A DNA stretch of 46,692 nt from Phaeodactylibacter sp. (GCA_024103175.1 JAGFJE010000020.1:1-46692); one strand, 5' to 3'. Counted from the stretch's first letter, positions 17,730-27,089 are shown. The notes: generated by a model not told the origin, from the sequence alone. A program made the numbers and translations.

Positions 17730-18105
17730 ATGAAAAGAATGGCAAAGGAAGAATTCGCAAAGTGGATGTGTCAAAGAACCAAGAGCTTTGCGGTTAGGGT
17801 GATAAAATTCTGCGAGTCATTACCCTACAGTCCAGCCAACTAAGGTGGTAGTGCATCAGCTGATCAAGGCTTCAACTTCAGCAGCGTGCAACTATCGGGC
17901 GGCCTGCAGAGCAAGATCAAAAGCGGAGTTCTTTTCAAAGATCAGCATCGTAGTCGAAGAAGCGGATGAAATGCTTTTCTGGCTGGAAGTAATAGACGAA
18001 AGCAAATTTGAATGTAATAAGAAAGAATTAGAATACCTGGCTGGAGAAGCATTGGAAATTCTATCCATCGTTGCCACAGCCAGGAAAAACACAAATCGAT
18101 ATTGA
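17730..18105 (+). pseudogene. Frameshifted four-helix-bundle protein (S23/IVP family)
   Basis: From the ATG at 17730 (or 17739) 37 codons read in frame, ending ...ESLPYSPAN and then TAA at 17841. One base further on, the next frame continues as KVVVHQLIKASTSAACNYRAACRARSKAEFF...EEADEMLFWLEVI to 18105. Joined, these give the usual roughly 120-residue four-helix-bundle protein of the S23 ribosomal intervening-sequence family, which is structurally related to the Avd accessory proteins of retroelements. A single extra T near 17841 explains the break. It sits between inverted GGAATGAA repeats and separates parA from its partner gene, which suggests a transposed cassette. Confidence 0.85.
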
Positions 18106-18154
18106 CAGCAGAGGATGATGGAATGCACTCACCGAACCATTGAGTTCCAGAAAA

Positions 18155-18169
18155 TCATTCCTTCATTCC
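18155..18169. repeat. Inverted copy of the GGAATGAA repeat
   Basis: TCATTCCTTCATTCC is the exact complement of 15 bases of the tandem array at 17573-17612. It closes the four-helix-bundle segment on the right, 25 bp before the next gene. Confidence 0.8.
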
Positions 18170-18194
18170 CTCATTAATTCAATCATTATCCACC

Positions 18195-18698
18195 TTGAGT
18201 AAAAAAAGATTCACAGAAGGCCTGGAAAGCCTGTTCGGCGAGGCTGCTGAAGACACCCTTCAGGAGAACAGCCCTTTATTGTCCAGGACGGAGAAGCGGA
18301 AGAAGAAGGACGAAGAAAGCAGTAAGCGTTCTTCCGCCAAGGATTTCTCTTCCGACCTGCAGGCTTTTCTGGAGAATGCTTTTGAGGAGAGCGTGGAAGA
18401 ACAACTGGAGCAACGCCGGCAGAAACGCACCCCCATCTCCGGCAGCGCCCAGGTAAAAAAGCGCCACCGCAAGCCCCTCAGCGGCCTGGACGCCCTCATC
18501 CGCAGCACGGTCGAGCCCGACAGCCTCCATCTCGAGGCCCAGGCCGCCAAGCGCATCACCCTCACCATCGACCCGGAGAAGCTGGAAAAGCTCAAGGCCA
18601 TCGCCCGCCGGGAGCGCACCTACCTGAGAGATATCATCGATGAAATCGTGGCGGAATTTCTGGACGAGTATGAGGCCCGGAAAAAGGAGGGGCCGTAG
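18195..18698 (+). CDS. Ribbon-helix-helix-like partner of ParA
   Basis: 167 residues from a TTG start; no in-frame ATG is available. The first 120 residues are charged and low in complexity (EKRKKKDEESSKRSS). The last 45 (AKRITLTIDPEKLEKLKAIARRERTYLRDIIDEIVAEFLDEYE) look like a ribbon-helix-helix DNA-binding fold: a short strand then two helices. Position after parA suggests a centromere-binding or anchoring role like ParB/ParG, but no ParB nuclease-type domain is present. The four-helix-bundle insertion may have removed its original coupling to parA, and the SecA-like gene follows 8 bp downstream. Confidence 0.7.
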   Translation: MSKKRFTEGLESLFGEAAEDTLQENSPLLSRTEKRKKKDEESSKRSSAKDFSSDLQAFLENAFEESVEEQLEQRRQKRTPISGSAQVKKRHRKPLSGLDALIRSTVEPDSLHLEAQAAKRITLTIDPEKLEKLKAIARRERTYLRDIIDEIVAEFLDEYEARKKEGP

Positions 18699-18706
18699 CC
18701 ACAGTA

Positions 18707-21181
18707 ATGAAAACCCTCCACAAGGCCCGCCGATTCATCCGCTCCGTTCAGGAGCCTATCGAATTTAACCTCAGTCTCTACAAAGAAACTCTTCAGCAGA
18801 TCCTCCAGCGCCATGAAGAACTAAAAAATAAACCGGATCAGGCGTTACAGGACTTGTCCCGGGGCCTCGCCGGAAAAATTGCCGGCGGCACTGCTCCGGA
18901 AGAATTGTTGCCCTCCGCCTATGCCCTCGTCAAAGAAACCTGCATCCGCCGCCTCGGCCTGAAAGCCTACGATGTACAGCTGCTTGCCGCCATCGCCCTG
19001 CACCACAACCGGCTGGTGGAAATGCAAACCGGCGAAGGCAAGACCCTGGCAGCCGTCTTCCCGGCCTTCCTCAACGCCCTTTCCGGAAAAGGCGTACACA
19101 TCCTGACCTTCAACGACTACCTGACCCGCCGCGATGCAACCTGGATGGGCTCCGTTTACCAATTCCTGGGACTGAGCGTGGGCCATATTCAGGAAGGCAT
19201 GGCGCCGGAAGCAAAACGCCAGGCTTACCGGTGCAACATTACCTACGCCACCGCCAAAGAAGTGGGGTTTGACTACCTGCGCTCCTTCATCGCCTACGAT
19301 GAGCAGGAACTGGTGTTGCGCCCGTTCCACTACGCCATCATCGACGAGGCCGACGCCCTCCTGATCGACGAAGCCCGTAACCCGCTGGTGCTGGCCGGCG
19401 ACATCATCCTTACAGATATCGACTTCCACCATATCGCCCGCCTGGCCGACAAGCTGAAGCAAGGGCAGGATTTTGACATCAATAACTATTCCCGAAACAT
19501 CTTCTTGACTGAGGCCGGCATCGAAAAAACGGAACAGGCCCTGCACATCGACAATCTGCTGGCCGATGAACATTACCAGCAATTGGCCGCCATCAGCCTG
19601 GCCCTGCACGCCCGCACCTTACTCCATAAAGACATAGACTACGTCATCCGGGACGGGCAGGTGAAACTGGTGGATGAGTTCACCGGCCGCATCGTGGAGG
19701 ACAGAAAATGGCGCAGCGGCCTGCAGACGGCCGTGGAGGCCAAAGAGGGCCTGGATATACGATCAGAGGGGCATATCCTCAACGCCATCTCCCTGCAGCA
19801 TTTCATTACCCGGTACCCCAGGCGGGCGGGCATGACCGCCACCGCCCAGCCGGCTGCCAATGAATTCATGGATAATTACGGCCTGGGCGTGGTGGTGATC
19901 CCGCCCAACAAGCCCTGTCGGCGGGTGGACCATCCGGATGAGGTGTTTATCAACCAGGAGGCCAAGATCAAGGCTATTGTTGCAGAAGTGCAACGCGCCC
20001 ACTCGGCAGGGCAACCCGTCCTGATCGGCACCCGCACCGTCCGGGAATCAGAAAGCCTCGCCGGGATCATTCGGGAGAACGGCACCCCCTGCCAGGTGCT
20101 GAACGCTAAAAACGATGAGCTGGAGGCCGCTATCATCGCCCGGGCGGGCCTGCCGGGCGCCGTCACCATCTCCACCAATATGGCAGGGCGGGGAACAGAC
20201 ATCATACTGGGCGGGCCAGACGGGAAGGAACGGAAAGCCGCCATCCGGGCCGGCGGCCTGTACGTCATCGGCGCCAACCGCCATGAAAGCCTGCGCGTCG
20301 ACCGGCAGCTGCGCGGACGGGCAGGCAGGCAGGGCGACATCGGCCAGTCGCGTTTCTTCATCAGCCTGGAGGATGAGCTAATGGTGAAGTATAAATTGCA
20401 GGATGTTCTGCCAAAACGTTTCCGGAGGGAAGCCGGAGGGAGGCGGTTGGGGCAGGTTAATTGGGTTGATTGGTCGATTAGGTTGATTAAGGGGGCTCCC
20501 AGTCAACCCGATCAACTAAATCAACCCAGCCAACTAACCAACCAGGCCCGCATCGGGGACTCCCGCATCCACCTCTACATCCAGCACATACAGGAGGTGA
20601 TCGAGGATCAAACCTCAGAGATGCGCCGCACGCTGATGCTCTATTCCGACTTGGTGGAAAAACAGCGGCAGCTGATACAGGGAGAACGGCAGCGGATATT
20701 GAAAGCGCCTGAATGCCTGGAGGAACAACTGGGCATTGATCTGGAGGGCGTCAACATCGGGAAATTGCAGGCAATGGCGCTTTTCCAGTATGACCGGCTC
20801 TGGGCGGAACACCTCGAATATCTCCAGCAGGTGCGCGACAGCATCCACCTCGTCCGCTTCGGCGGCCAGAAGCCGCTGTTCGAATTTCAACGCCTGGCGG
20901 ACAGCCGGTTCCAGGCCCTGTGCAAAGAAATAGACGAAACCATAGAGGAAAAAGCGGCCCTCCTGCTGGCCAACCCCGATATGGAACTCCGGGAGCTGGG
21001 CGTCCGCCGCCCTTCTTCGACCTGGGCCTATGTCGTCAACGACAACCCCTTTGGCAATAAGCTGGCCACCATGCTGCTGGATAACGCCAATATTGGCTTC
21101 CAGGCCGACCCCATTTCGGCGGCGGTGCTGTTTGTGGTGGGGCTGTTCCGGCGGTTGTTCCGGAGAAAAGGGAAGAATTGA
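18707..21181 (+). CDS. SecA paralogue (accessory SecA-like ATPase)
   Basis: 824 residues with the SecA motor: Walker A MQTGEGKT (106-113), the LTFNDYLTRRDA segment, DEAD box IIDEADALLIDEAR (211-224), GMTATA, TNMAGRGTDI and RGRAGRQGDIGQSRFF, then a helical scaffold (LYSDLVEKQRQLIQGERQRIL). The zinc-binding C-terminal tail of housekeeping SecA is absent; a hydrophobic-then-basic end (AAVLFVVGLFRRLFRRKGKN) replaces it, which may contact the membrane. It is therefore a second SecA, probably exporting a subset of substrates. It is in an operon with the RHH-like gene. Residues about 583-613 are encoded by an in-frame palindromic repeat. Confidence 0.85.
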   Translation: MKTLHKARRFIRSVQEPIEFNLSLYKETLQQILQRHEELKNKPDQALQDLSRGLAGKIAGGTAPEELLPSAYALVKETCIRRLGLKAYDVQLLAAIALHHNRLVEMQTGEGKTLAAVFPAFLNALSGKGVHILTFNDYLTRRDATWMGSVYQFLGLSVGHIQEGMAPEAKRQAYRCNITYATAKEVGFDYLRSFIAYDEQELVLRPFHYAIIDEADALLIDEARNPLVLAGDIILTDIDFHHIARLADKLKQGQDFDINNYSRNIFLTEAGIEKTEQALHIDNLLADEHYQQLAAISLALHARTLLHKDIDYVIRDGQVKLVDEFTGRIVEDRKWRSGLQTAVEAKEGLDIRSEGHILNAISLQHFITRYPRRAGMTATAQPAANEFMDNYGLGVVVIPPNKPCRRVDHPDEVFINQEAKIKAIVAEVQRAHSAGQPVLIGTRTVRESESLAGIIRENGTPCQVLNAKNDELEAAIIARAGLPGAVTISTNMAGRGTDIILGGPDGKERKAAIRAGGLYVIGANRHESLRVDRQLRGRAGRQGDIGQSRFFISLEDELMVKYKLQDVLPKRFRREAGGRRLGQVNWVDWSIRLIKGAPSQPDQLNQPSQLTNQARIGDSRIHLYIQHIQEVIEDQTSEMRRTLMLYSDLVEKQRQLIQGERQRILKAPECLEEQLGIDLEGVNIGKLQAMALFQYDRLWAEHLEYLQQVRDSIHLVRFGGQKPLFEFQRLADSRFQALCKEIDETIEEKAALLLANPDMELRELGVRRPSSTWAYVVNDNPFGNKLATMLLDNANIGFQADPISAAVLFVVGLFRRLFRRKGKN
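20455..20543. repeat. Palindromic repeat inserted in frame in the SecA-like gene
   Basis: A left arm of GGTTGATT-type words (20455-20490), a GGGGGCTCCC centre (20491-20500) and a right arm of TCAACC-type words (20501-20543) form a long imperfect palindrome. It is translated as a Q/N/P/S-rich linker (LIKGAPSQPDQLNQPSQLTN) between the second motor domain and the helical scaffold. The arm words match the repeat at 1-41. Confidence 0.8.
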
Positions 21182-21252
21182 CGGAATGCCTGCTGTATTT
21201 CGGCCATCGTACTCCCCGGTGCGGAGCATTCAATGTGGAAAATTTCAACAAG

Positions 21253-24200
21253 ATGTTCATAAAGCCCTACTTTCTTCTTTCCCTGCTGCTTCTCAGCGGC
21301 TTCGCCTTCCCGCAGGAAGTGGAATTTCTGCCGACGGACTGGGAAAACCCCGCCGTTTTCGAAAAAGGGCAGAACGCCCCCCACGCCTTTCACATACCTT
21401 TTGCCTCCGTGGAGGCAGCCCTGGAAAATGACCCGGCGGAATGTGACAATTTCCAGCTGCTCAACGGGCCGTGGAAATTCCGGTGGGTAGAAACCCCGGA
21501 GCAGGTTCCGGAAGGATTCTGGGAGCCGGGGTACGATGCGGGCGGCTGGGGCGAGATCACCGTCCCCTCCAACTGGCAGATGGTGGGATACGGCTATCCG
21601 AAATTCCGCAATGTGAAGCTGTCCTTTGAAAGCGATCCGCCTTTTATTCCAGGCTACTTCAATCCGGTGGGCTGTTACAAACGGCAGATCGACATTCCCC
21701 GGAGCTGGAAGGACAAGGAGGTGATGCTGCGCTTCGAGGGCATCAAATCGGCCGCCTACATCTGGGTGAACGGCAAGAGGGTGGGCTACAACCAGGGCGG
21801 CTTCGAGCCGGCGGAGTTCAACATCACGCCCTTTATCAAAACCGGAAAAAACTATTTATCCGTGCAGGTGCTTCGCTTTTGCGACGGGGCCTACCTCGAG
21901 AACCAGGACATGTGGCGGCTGTCCGGCATCTATCGCGATGTAAAATTGTACGCCCAGCCGAAAACCTTTGTCCACGACTTTTACGTGGTGACGGGCCTGG
22001 ATGAAAACTATACGGACGCCACCCTCATTGTAGAAACCGATATTCAAAACCGGGCGGCGGGTCGCAAACAGGTACGCCTCCGGATCGATGTCCGGGATGA
22101 AGCGGGGCGATCCATCCTGAATGAGGAGGTGCGCTCTGCCGTACTGAATATCGCCGGAGGCGCATCGGAAAAGATCCGGCTTTCGACACCGGTGGAAGAT
22201 CCGAAAAAATGGTCCGCCGAATTTCCCAACCTGTACACCCTGCTGCTATACCTGGAAGATGAGGATGGAAAAACGCTGGAAGCTTTCACCCAAAAGATCG
22301 GCTTCCGCGAGGTGGAGTACAACAATCAGGTGCTGACGGTCAACGGCGTGCCGGTCAAGCTGAACGGCATCAACAGCCACATGCACCATCCGGAAAAGGG
22401 GCAGGCCGTGCCGCTGGAGACCCTGAGGCAGGACCTGCTGATCCTGAAGCGCTTCAACATCAACTGCGTGCGCACCTCCCACTATCCACCCACGCCGGAA
22501 TACCTGGACATGGCGGACGAGCTCGGCATCTACATCGTCGACGAGGTGGGCGACGAGGCCCACAGCAACACCCAACTGTCTGAAGACCCCGCCTGGACGG
22601 AAATGTACCGGGACCGCTGCCGGAAGCTGGTGTACCGGGACCGCAACCACCCTTCGGTGATCCTGTGGAGCGCCGGCAACGAGTCGGGCAGCGGCGGGAA
22701 CATCCGGGCGGTGATCGAGACGGGGAAAAGCATCGACCCCAGCCGGCCGGCCTGGATGTACGGGGGCAATACCTTTTACATTCCTTTCGAAGATGTAGTG
22801 GGGCCGCGCTACTGGATACCCCTCTGGCTGAGGAACCTGGTAAGGGGGGATATCCTGCCGGAAGGCGACAACCGGGCGTCCTTCATGGACGAGTACCTGG
22901 CGGCGACGGGCAACGGCCTGGGCGGCCTGGACGAATACTGGGAGGTCATCCGAAAATACCCGCAATCCGCCGGAGGGGCGGTCTGGGATTATGTGAGCCC
23001 GGGCATATCCACCCTGCGCTGGATCGTGCCCGACGGGTCGCCGGCGAAGAACGACGGGCAGGTTATGGGGCGCCCCGCCTTCGTCCCCGGCAAGAACGGC
23101 AGGGGGCTGGAATTTAACGGCCATGACGATTGGGTGGAATTCTATCGCGGCCCTTCCCTGGACATATCGGGCAACGAAATTTCAATCGGTTTCTGGGTGA
23201 AGCCCTACGAGATCCCGCAACCCAACACCTTCCTCTCCAAGGGGCAGTACCAGTACGGCATCCGGATGGAAGATCCGCAAACGCTGGAGTTCTACCTCTA
23301 CAACGGGGAACGGGTTTCCGCCAGGGCGAAGGTGGAGCCAGGGTTTTACGGCGACTGGCATCATATCGCCGGCATCTGCGACAGCAAAAAGCTGCAACTG
23401 TATATTGACGGCGAGCTGGCGGCGGAGGCGGGCTTTGCGGGCGCCATCCGTTCCACCCCCTTCCCCCTGTGCATCGGCCGGGAAGCGGATACGCAGGATC
23501 AGGGCGAGTACGCCGGGCGGATGTCCAAAATGGTGATCGACGACGTCAGGGTCTTTTCCCGCGCCGTTTCGCCGGCGGAACTGAGATCGAATGCGGAAGG
23601 AGCCGTCCTGGCGATCGATTTTGAGCGCGACAGGAAGGAGGGCTCGTTCTATGCCGTCGGACTGGGCGGGAGGACTTACGGCGCCATCTGGCCCAACCGG
23701 GAGATACAGCCGGAGCTTCACCAGATGAAGAAGTCAGAGCAGCCGGTTTGGTTCGAAATGATAAACCCGGAGGAGGGCGTGGTGAAGATCACCAACTACC
23801 ATCATTTTAAAGGCCTGGAGGAGCTGGCCGGCGCCTGGGAATTGCAGATCGACGGAGAGGTGGTTCAGCAAGGCGCCTTTGAGGTGGGCCTGCCCGCCCA
23901 ACGGGCGAAGAATATCACCATCCCCTACCAGCCGGTGAAGCAGGCCGGAGAGCAGATCCTGCTACTGTCTTTCCGGCTGAAGGAGGATACCCCCTGGGCG
24001 GACGCCGGCCATGAAGTGGCCTGGGAGCAGTTCGCCCTGCCGTCGGAAGCCCCGGCTCCGGAAACCGGCCCGGCAGCCGGAAGGATACAGGTGGTGGAAA
24101 GCAAAGCGGAGATCCGCCTGGAGGGCGAAAACTTCCGCTACACTCTCGACAAAAGCAGCGGGCAGCTCACCTCGCTCCGCTACCAGGGGGCCGAATACCT

Positions 24201-25020
24201 GGAAAAGGGCCCGGAATTTATGGTGTGGCGGGCGCCCCTGGCCAACGATATCGACCCCTGGGGCGCCTACAAGTACTACAGCAAGAACCTGACGGTGGGC
24301 TACGGCCGCTCCATCGATAACCAGCTGCGCACCCTGGGCATGCGGGATCTGAGGAACCAGGTGGATGAGGTAGAGGTGGTTCAGGCGGCCGATGACAAGG
24401 TGGTGGTTCGGGTGAAAGCCTGGTCCACATCGTCCTTCCCCGCCAGGGCTCACCTTCAGTGGGGCAATACCTTTTCCGCTTTTGAACGGGAAGAAACCTG
24501 GACGTTCCGGGCCGACGGCAGCATAGAGCTGGAGCAGGAGATCACCCCGCACGGCGCCATGCCGGAGATGCTGCCCAAGGAAGGCCTGCAGTTCCTCCTG
24601 CCCAGAGATTTCCGCCAGGTGGAATGGTACGGCCGCGGCCCCTTCGAAACCTATCCGGACCGCAAGACGGGCGCCCGGGTGGGCCTCTATCGGTCGGATG
24701 CCGACGCGATGTACGAACCCTATATCTTTCCCCAGGACCACGGCAACCGCACCGACGTCCGCTGGCTCCGCGTAGAGAATGCCGCAGGCCGGGGCCTGCT
24801 GATCAGCAGCGATCAGCTCTTGAATTTCAGCCTGCACAAGTATACGACGGACAATCTGTCGAGGGCGGTTTATACCTATCAGCTGCAGGAGCCCCCCCAT
24901 ACCGTCCTGAATGTGGATTACCTGGTTTCGGGCGTCGGCGGCACGGCCGTCCGCCAACTGGAAGCCTACCGGGTGAAAGCGGAAAGGAGGATGTTTAGGT
25001 TGAGGATACGGCCGTTTTAG
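21253..25020 (+). CDS. GH2 beta-galactosidase-like enzyme with LamG insert
   Basis: The ATG at 21253 starts a signal peptide (MFIKPYFLLSLLLLSGFAFP), so the 1255-residue enzyme is exported. Order: sugar-binding jelly roll (60-235), Ig-like domain (238-355), TIM barrel with acid/base E477 in WSAGNESG and nucleophile E547 in DEYLAATGNGLGG, then a LamG/concanavalin-like insert at about 590-785 (NEISIGFWVKPYE; DWHHIAGICDSKKLQLYIDG), and finally the usual GH2 domains 4 and 5 (LPKEGLQFLLPRDFRQVEWYGRGPFETYPDRK). The domain order is that of large LacZ-type galactosidases. The LamG insert may bind polysaccharide. It starts 71 bp after the SecA-like gene; no SusCD pair is nearby. Confidence 0.9.
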   Translation: MFIKPYFLLSLLLLSGFAFPQEVEFLPTDWENPAVFEKGQNAPHAFHIPFASVEAALENDPAECDNFQLLNGPWKFRWVETPEQVPEGFWEPGYDAGGWGEITVPSNWQMVGYGYPKFRNVKLSFESDPPFIPGYFNPVGCYKRQIDIPRSWKDKEVMLRFEGIKSAAYIWVNGKRVGYNQGGFEPAEFNITPFIKTGKNYLSVQVLRFCDGAYLENQDMWRLSGIYRDVKLYAQPKTFVHDFYVVTGLDENYTDATLIVETDIQNRAAGRKQVRLRIDVRDEAGRSILNEEVRSAVLNIAGGASEKIRLSTPVEDPKKWSAEFPNLYTLLLYLEDEDGKTLEAFTQKIGFREVEYNNQVLTVNGVPVKLNGINSHMHHPEKGQAVPLETLRQDLLILKRFNINCVRTSHYPPTPEYLDMADELGIYIVDEVGDEAHSNTQLSEDPAWTEMYRDRCRKLVYRDRNHPSVILWSAGNESGSGGNIRAVIETGKSIDPSRPAWMYGGNTFYIPFEDVVGPRYWIPLWLRNLVRGDILPEGDNRASFMDEYLAATGNGLGGLDEYWEVIRKYPQSAGGAVWDYVSPGISTLRWIVPDGSPAKNDGQVMGRPAFVPGKNGRGLEFNGHDDWVEFYRGPSLDISGNEISIGFWVKPYEIPQPNTFLSKGQYQYGIRMEDPQTLEFYLYNGERVSARAKVEPGFYGDWHHIAGICDSKKLQLYIDGELAAEAGFAGAIRSTPFPLCIGREADTQDQGEYAGRMSKMVIDDVRVFSRAVSPAELRSNAEGAVLAIDFERDRKEGSFYAVGLGGRTYGAIWPNREIQPELHQMKKSEQPVWFEMINPEEGVVKITNYHHFKGLEELAGAWELQIDGEVVQQGAFEVGLPAQRAKNITIPYQPVKQAGEQILLLSFRLKEDTPWADAGHEVAWEQFALPSEAPAPETGPAAGRIQVVESKAEIRLEGENFRYTLDKSSGQLTSLRYQGAEYLEKGPEFMVWRAPLANDIDPWGAYKYYSKNLTVGYGRSIDNQLRTLGMRDLRNQVDEVEVVQAADDKVVVRVKAWSTSSFPARAHLQWGNTFSAFEREETWTFRADGSIELEQEITPHGAMPEMLPKEGLQFLLPRDFRQVEWYGRGPFETYPDRKTGARVGLYRSDADAMYEPYIFPQDHGNRTDVRWLRVENAAGRGLLISSDQLLNFSLHKYTTDNLSRAVYTYQLQEPPHTVLNVDYLVSGVGGTAVRQLEAYRVKAERRMFRLRIRPF

Positions 25021-25041
25021 CGGTTACCGGGAAGCAATTTC

Positions 25042-25428
25042 TCACTTCAGCGCCTGCCTCCGTTCTTCCAGGGCCTGCCGGATCAGCGCTGCAACCCCGG
25101 GCCGGCCGGTATCTTCCACAGAGCGCATTTTGATGTGCCTCAGGTTTTTTCCGGCGCCTTCCAGCAGCCCGTGGGGGTCATCCAGAATGGCGCCCCGGTA
25201 AAACCCCAGGTTGACCCACGACTTGTAAGGAAGAATATAGACATATCCTTCGCTCATCTTTTTGGGCCCCACCCCGTAGGTGGCCGCCCGGTCGCCGAGC
25301 CGGACCACTTCGCAGGCATCGGGGTCTATTCCCTGGATTATTGTCTTTAATTCCGAAGCGATTGGGCGCAGTTCTTCTGCTGTGATCTCCAGCAGGTCGT
25401 CAAAACTTCCGAATTGGGTTTCAGCCAT
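25042..25428 (-). CDS. DUF1801 (YdhG-like) protein
   Basis: 128 residues from the ATG at 25428; a TTG 30 bp upstream is less likely. The pattern (FDDLLEITAEELRPIASELKTIIQ; EVVRLGDRAATYGVG; YVYILPYKSWVNLGFYRGA; LRHIKMRSVEDTGRPGVAALI) is that of DUF1801 proteins, small cytoplasmic proteins of unknown biochemical role. The gene converges on the glycosidase with a 21-bp gap. No function is assigned. Confidence 0.8.
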   Translation of the reverse strand: MAETQFGSFDDLLEITAEELRPIASELKTIIQGIDPDACEVVRLGDRAATYGVGPKKMSEGYVYILPYKSWVNLGFYRGAILDDPHGLLEGAGKNLRHIKMRSVEDTGRPGVAALIRQALEERRQALK

Positions 25429-25636
25429 ATTTTCAGAATTTAGAGCATATTTTTCCAAATTTAATCATGCCGGCGGCAATCTGCAAGCGGAGCTTCCCGG
25501 CGATCAAAAAAAGCTCCGGCAGCCAGGTAAAACCCCATCCTCGATTTCATTCATCTCAGGGCATTGAATGTATTCAGAGCATGTTTTTGACCTCATTTTT
25601 CCTAATTATTTTGATTTTTATTACTGTCCTTTCCCC

Positions 25637-27052
25637 CTATTCCCCGATTTTCCCCTCCACCTCCCGGATCAGGGCTACGGGATCGTACCTGTACCCCGCC
25701 TTAAATACCTGCACCACGTTCCGGATGCAGGAGGGCTTCTGCGCCAGGTTACCTTCGAGAACTACAAAGTCAGCCCGTTTGCCGGCTTCGATCGTGCCGA
25801 TATCGGGTTTCCCCAGCACCCGGGCGCCGTTGCCCGTCATGATTTTGACCGCCTCGGCAGGAATAAAGCCGGCCTCGATCAGCAGTTCGTAGTTGCGCTG
25901 GTCGCCGTAGCCGGGGAGGTTATGCCTGCCGGGGTCGGCGCCCGCCGCCAGCGTGCCGCCCATCTGAAAGAAGCGGCGCTCGAAGGCCATGATCCTTTTC
26001 AGGCGCCGCTCTCTGACGGCGCCCGTTTCCATCGTTTCATCGTACCTGGCCCGCCGTTCTTCGTAGTCGGCTTTCAGCGCGGGGGCCATGGCCTGCAGAG
26101 TGCGCTCATCGGCATAGGCGCGGGTGGGAATGCCCGATTCGTAGATCGACAGGGTGGAGGCCAGGAAGACTCCCTCATCGATCAGCAGCTGAAGGAGCCG
26201 GCCAACCTCCTCACCGGAAATATCGAGGCTGTCTATGTACTCCCGCGAACCATCGCACAGGCCGCCGGTTTTATTGTTCCGGAAATCGCTCGCGCTATTC
26301 AGCCCGTGCTCGATGCCGTCGATGCCTATACGGGCGGCCTGTGCGAAGGTGACGGAACAGAGGTGGCCGGTGACTCTGGCGTTCCGCCGGTGCGCCTCGT
26401 CGATGATGATCGCCAGGTCCTCCGGCCGGATGTGGCGGTACACCTTGAACCACTCCACCCCCCTTTCTGTCCAGTAGCGGATCGTATCGCGGATGGCGGC
26501 CTCGCTCTGCGGGATCACCATCTGTGGGTTGCCGCCCGGGCCGGTGAAGTAAGGGCCGCTGGCAACTACATCCGGGCCGGCGGCAAGGCCATCAGAGATC
26601 CTGCCGGCCAATTTCATCTCCAGATAGGGCACTGCCGCGCCGCAGGTTTGGATGGTAGTCACCCCGGAAGCCAGGTACAGTTTGGCCGCCTCCTCGCCGG
26701 TAAACGGCTGCCCGGGCATGTGCAGGTGGTTGTGGACGCCGACGATGCCCGGAATGAGGGTCTTGCCACCGGCGTCTATCAGCTTTGCGCCTTGCGGGAT
26801 CTCAACCTCCCCGTCTGGCCCAACCGCCGAAAAGCGGCCCGCTCTGACGACTACGGTTTGCCCTTTGGCCAGGCCCCGCCCCGTCCCGTCGATCACCGTG
26901 GCGTGCACGAAGGCGAGCAGGGGCTCCTCCACCCCAAAGTATGGCCGCACAGCAGAGGCCTGCTTCACCTCACCCGGGCCGGAGGTATCGGACGTCGGCT
27001 GCCCGCAGGCGGAAAAAACGGCCAGTATAAAGAAGAGGGGGAGTATTTTCAT
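25637..27052 (-). CDS. Lipoprotein amidohydrolase
   Basis: 471 residues with a lipoprotein signal (ILPLFFILAVFSAC). The metal-dependent amidohydrolase core follows: HNHLHM for the first metal site, WFKVYRHI with the probable carboxylated Lys, TGHLCSVTF and GIEHGL with metal His residues, and GADPGRHNL with the catalytic Asp. Imidazolonepropionase/prolidase-like members of this superfamily act outside the cytoplasm on dipeptides or cyclic amides. The exact substrate cannot be read here. The next gene upstream on the same strand (27090) is 38 bp away. Confidence 0.85.
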   Translation of the reverse strand: MKILPLFFILAVFSACGQPTSDTSGPGEVKQASAVRPYFGVEEPLLAFVHATVIDGTGRGLAKGQTVVVRAGRFSAVGPDGEVEIPQGAKLIDAGGKTLIPGIVGVHNHLHMPGQPFTGEEAAKLYLASGVTTIQTCGAAVPYLEMKLAGRISDGLAAGPDVVASGPYFTGPGGNPQMVIPQSEAAIRDTIRYWTERGVEWFKVYRHIRPEDLAIIIDEAHRRNARVTGHLCSVTFAQAARIGIDGIEHGLNSASDFRNNKTGGLCDGSREYIDSLDISGEEVGRLLQLLIDEGVFLASTLSIYESGIPTRAYADERTLQAMAPALKADYEERRARYDETMETGAVRERRLKRIMAFERRFFQMGGTLAAGADPGRHNLPGYGDQRNYELLIEAGFIPAEAVKIMTGNGARVLGKPDIGTIEAGKRADFVVLEGNLAQKPSCIRNVVQVFKAGYRYDPVALIREVEGKIGE

Positions 27053-27089
27053 TGTTCGATTCTGTAAAAATGGCCTTCCCGGCGCCTAT

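Noticed and set aside
17730..18105. Programmed +1 frameshift in the four-helix-bundle gene
   Set aside because: The break reads AAC TAA G without the slippery CUU-U context or upstream Shine-Dalgarno-like stimulator known for RF2-type +1 shifts; a simple base insertion is the easier explanation.
16785..18698. Plasmid or phage partition locus
   Set aside because: No replication, integrase or phage structural genes occur near; a chromosomal position is more likely.
20455..20543. CRISPR-like repeat array
   Set aside because: The heptamer words are irregular, directly adjoining and translated in frame; there are no equal spacers.
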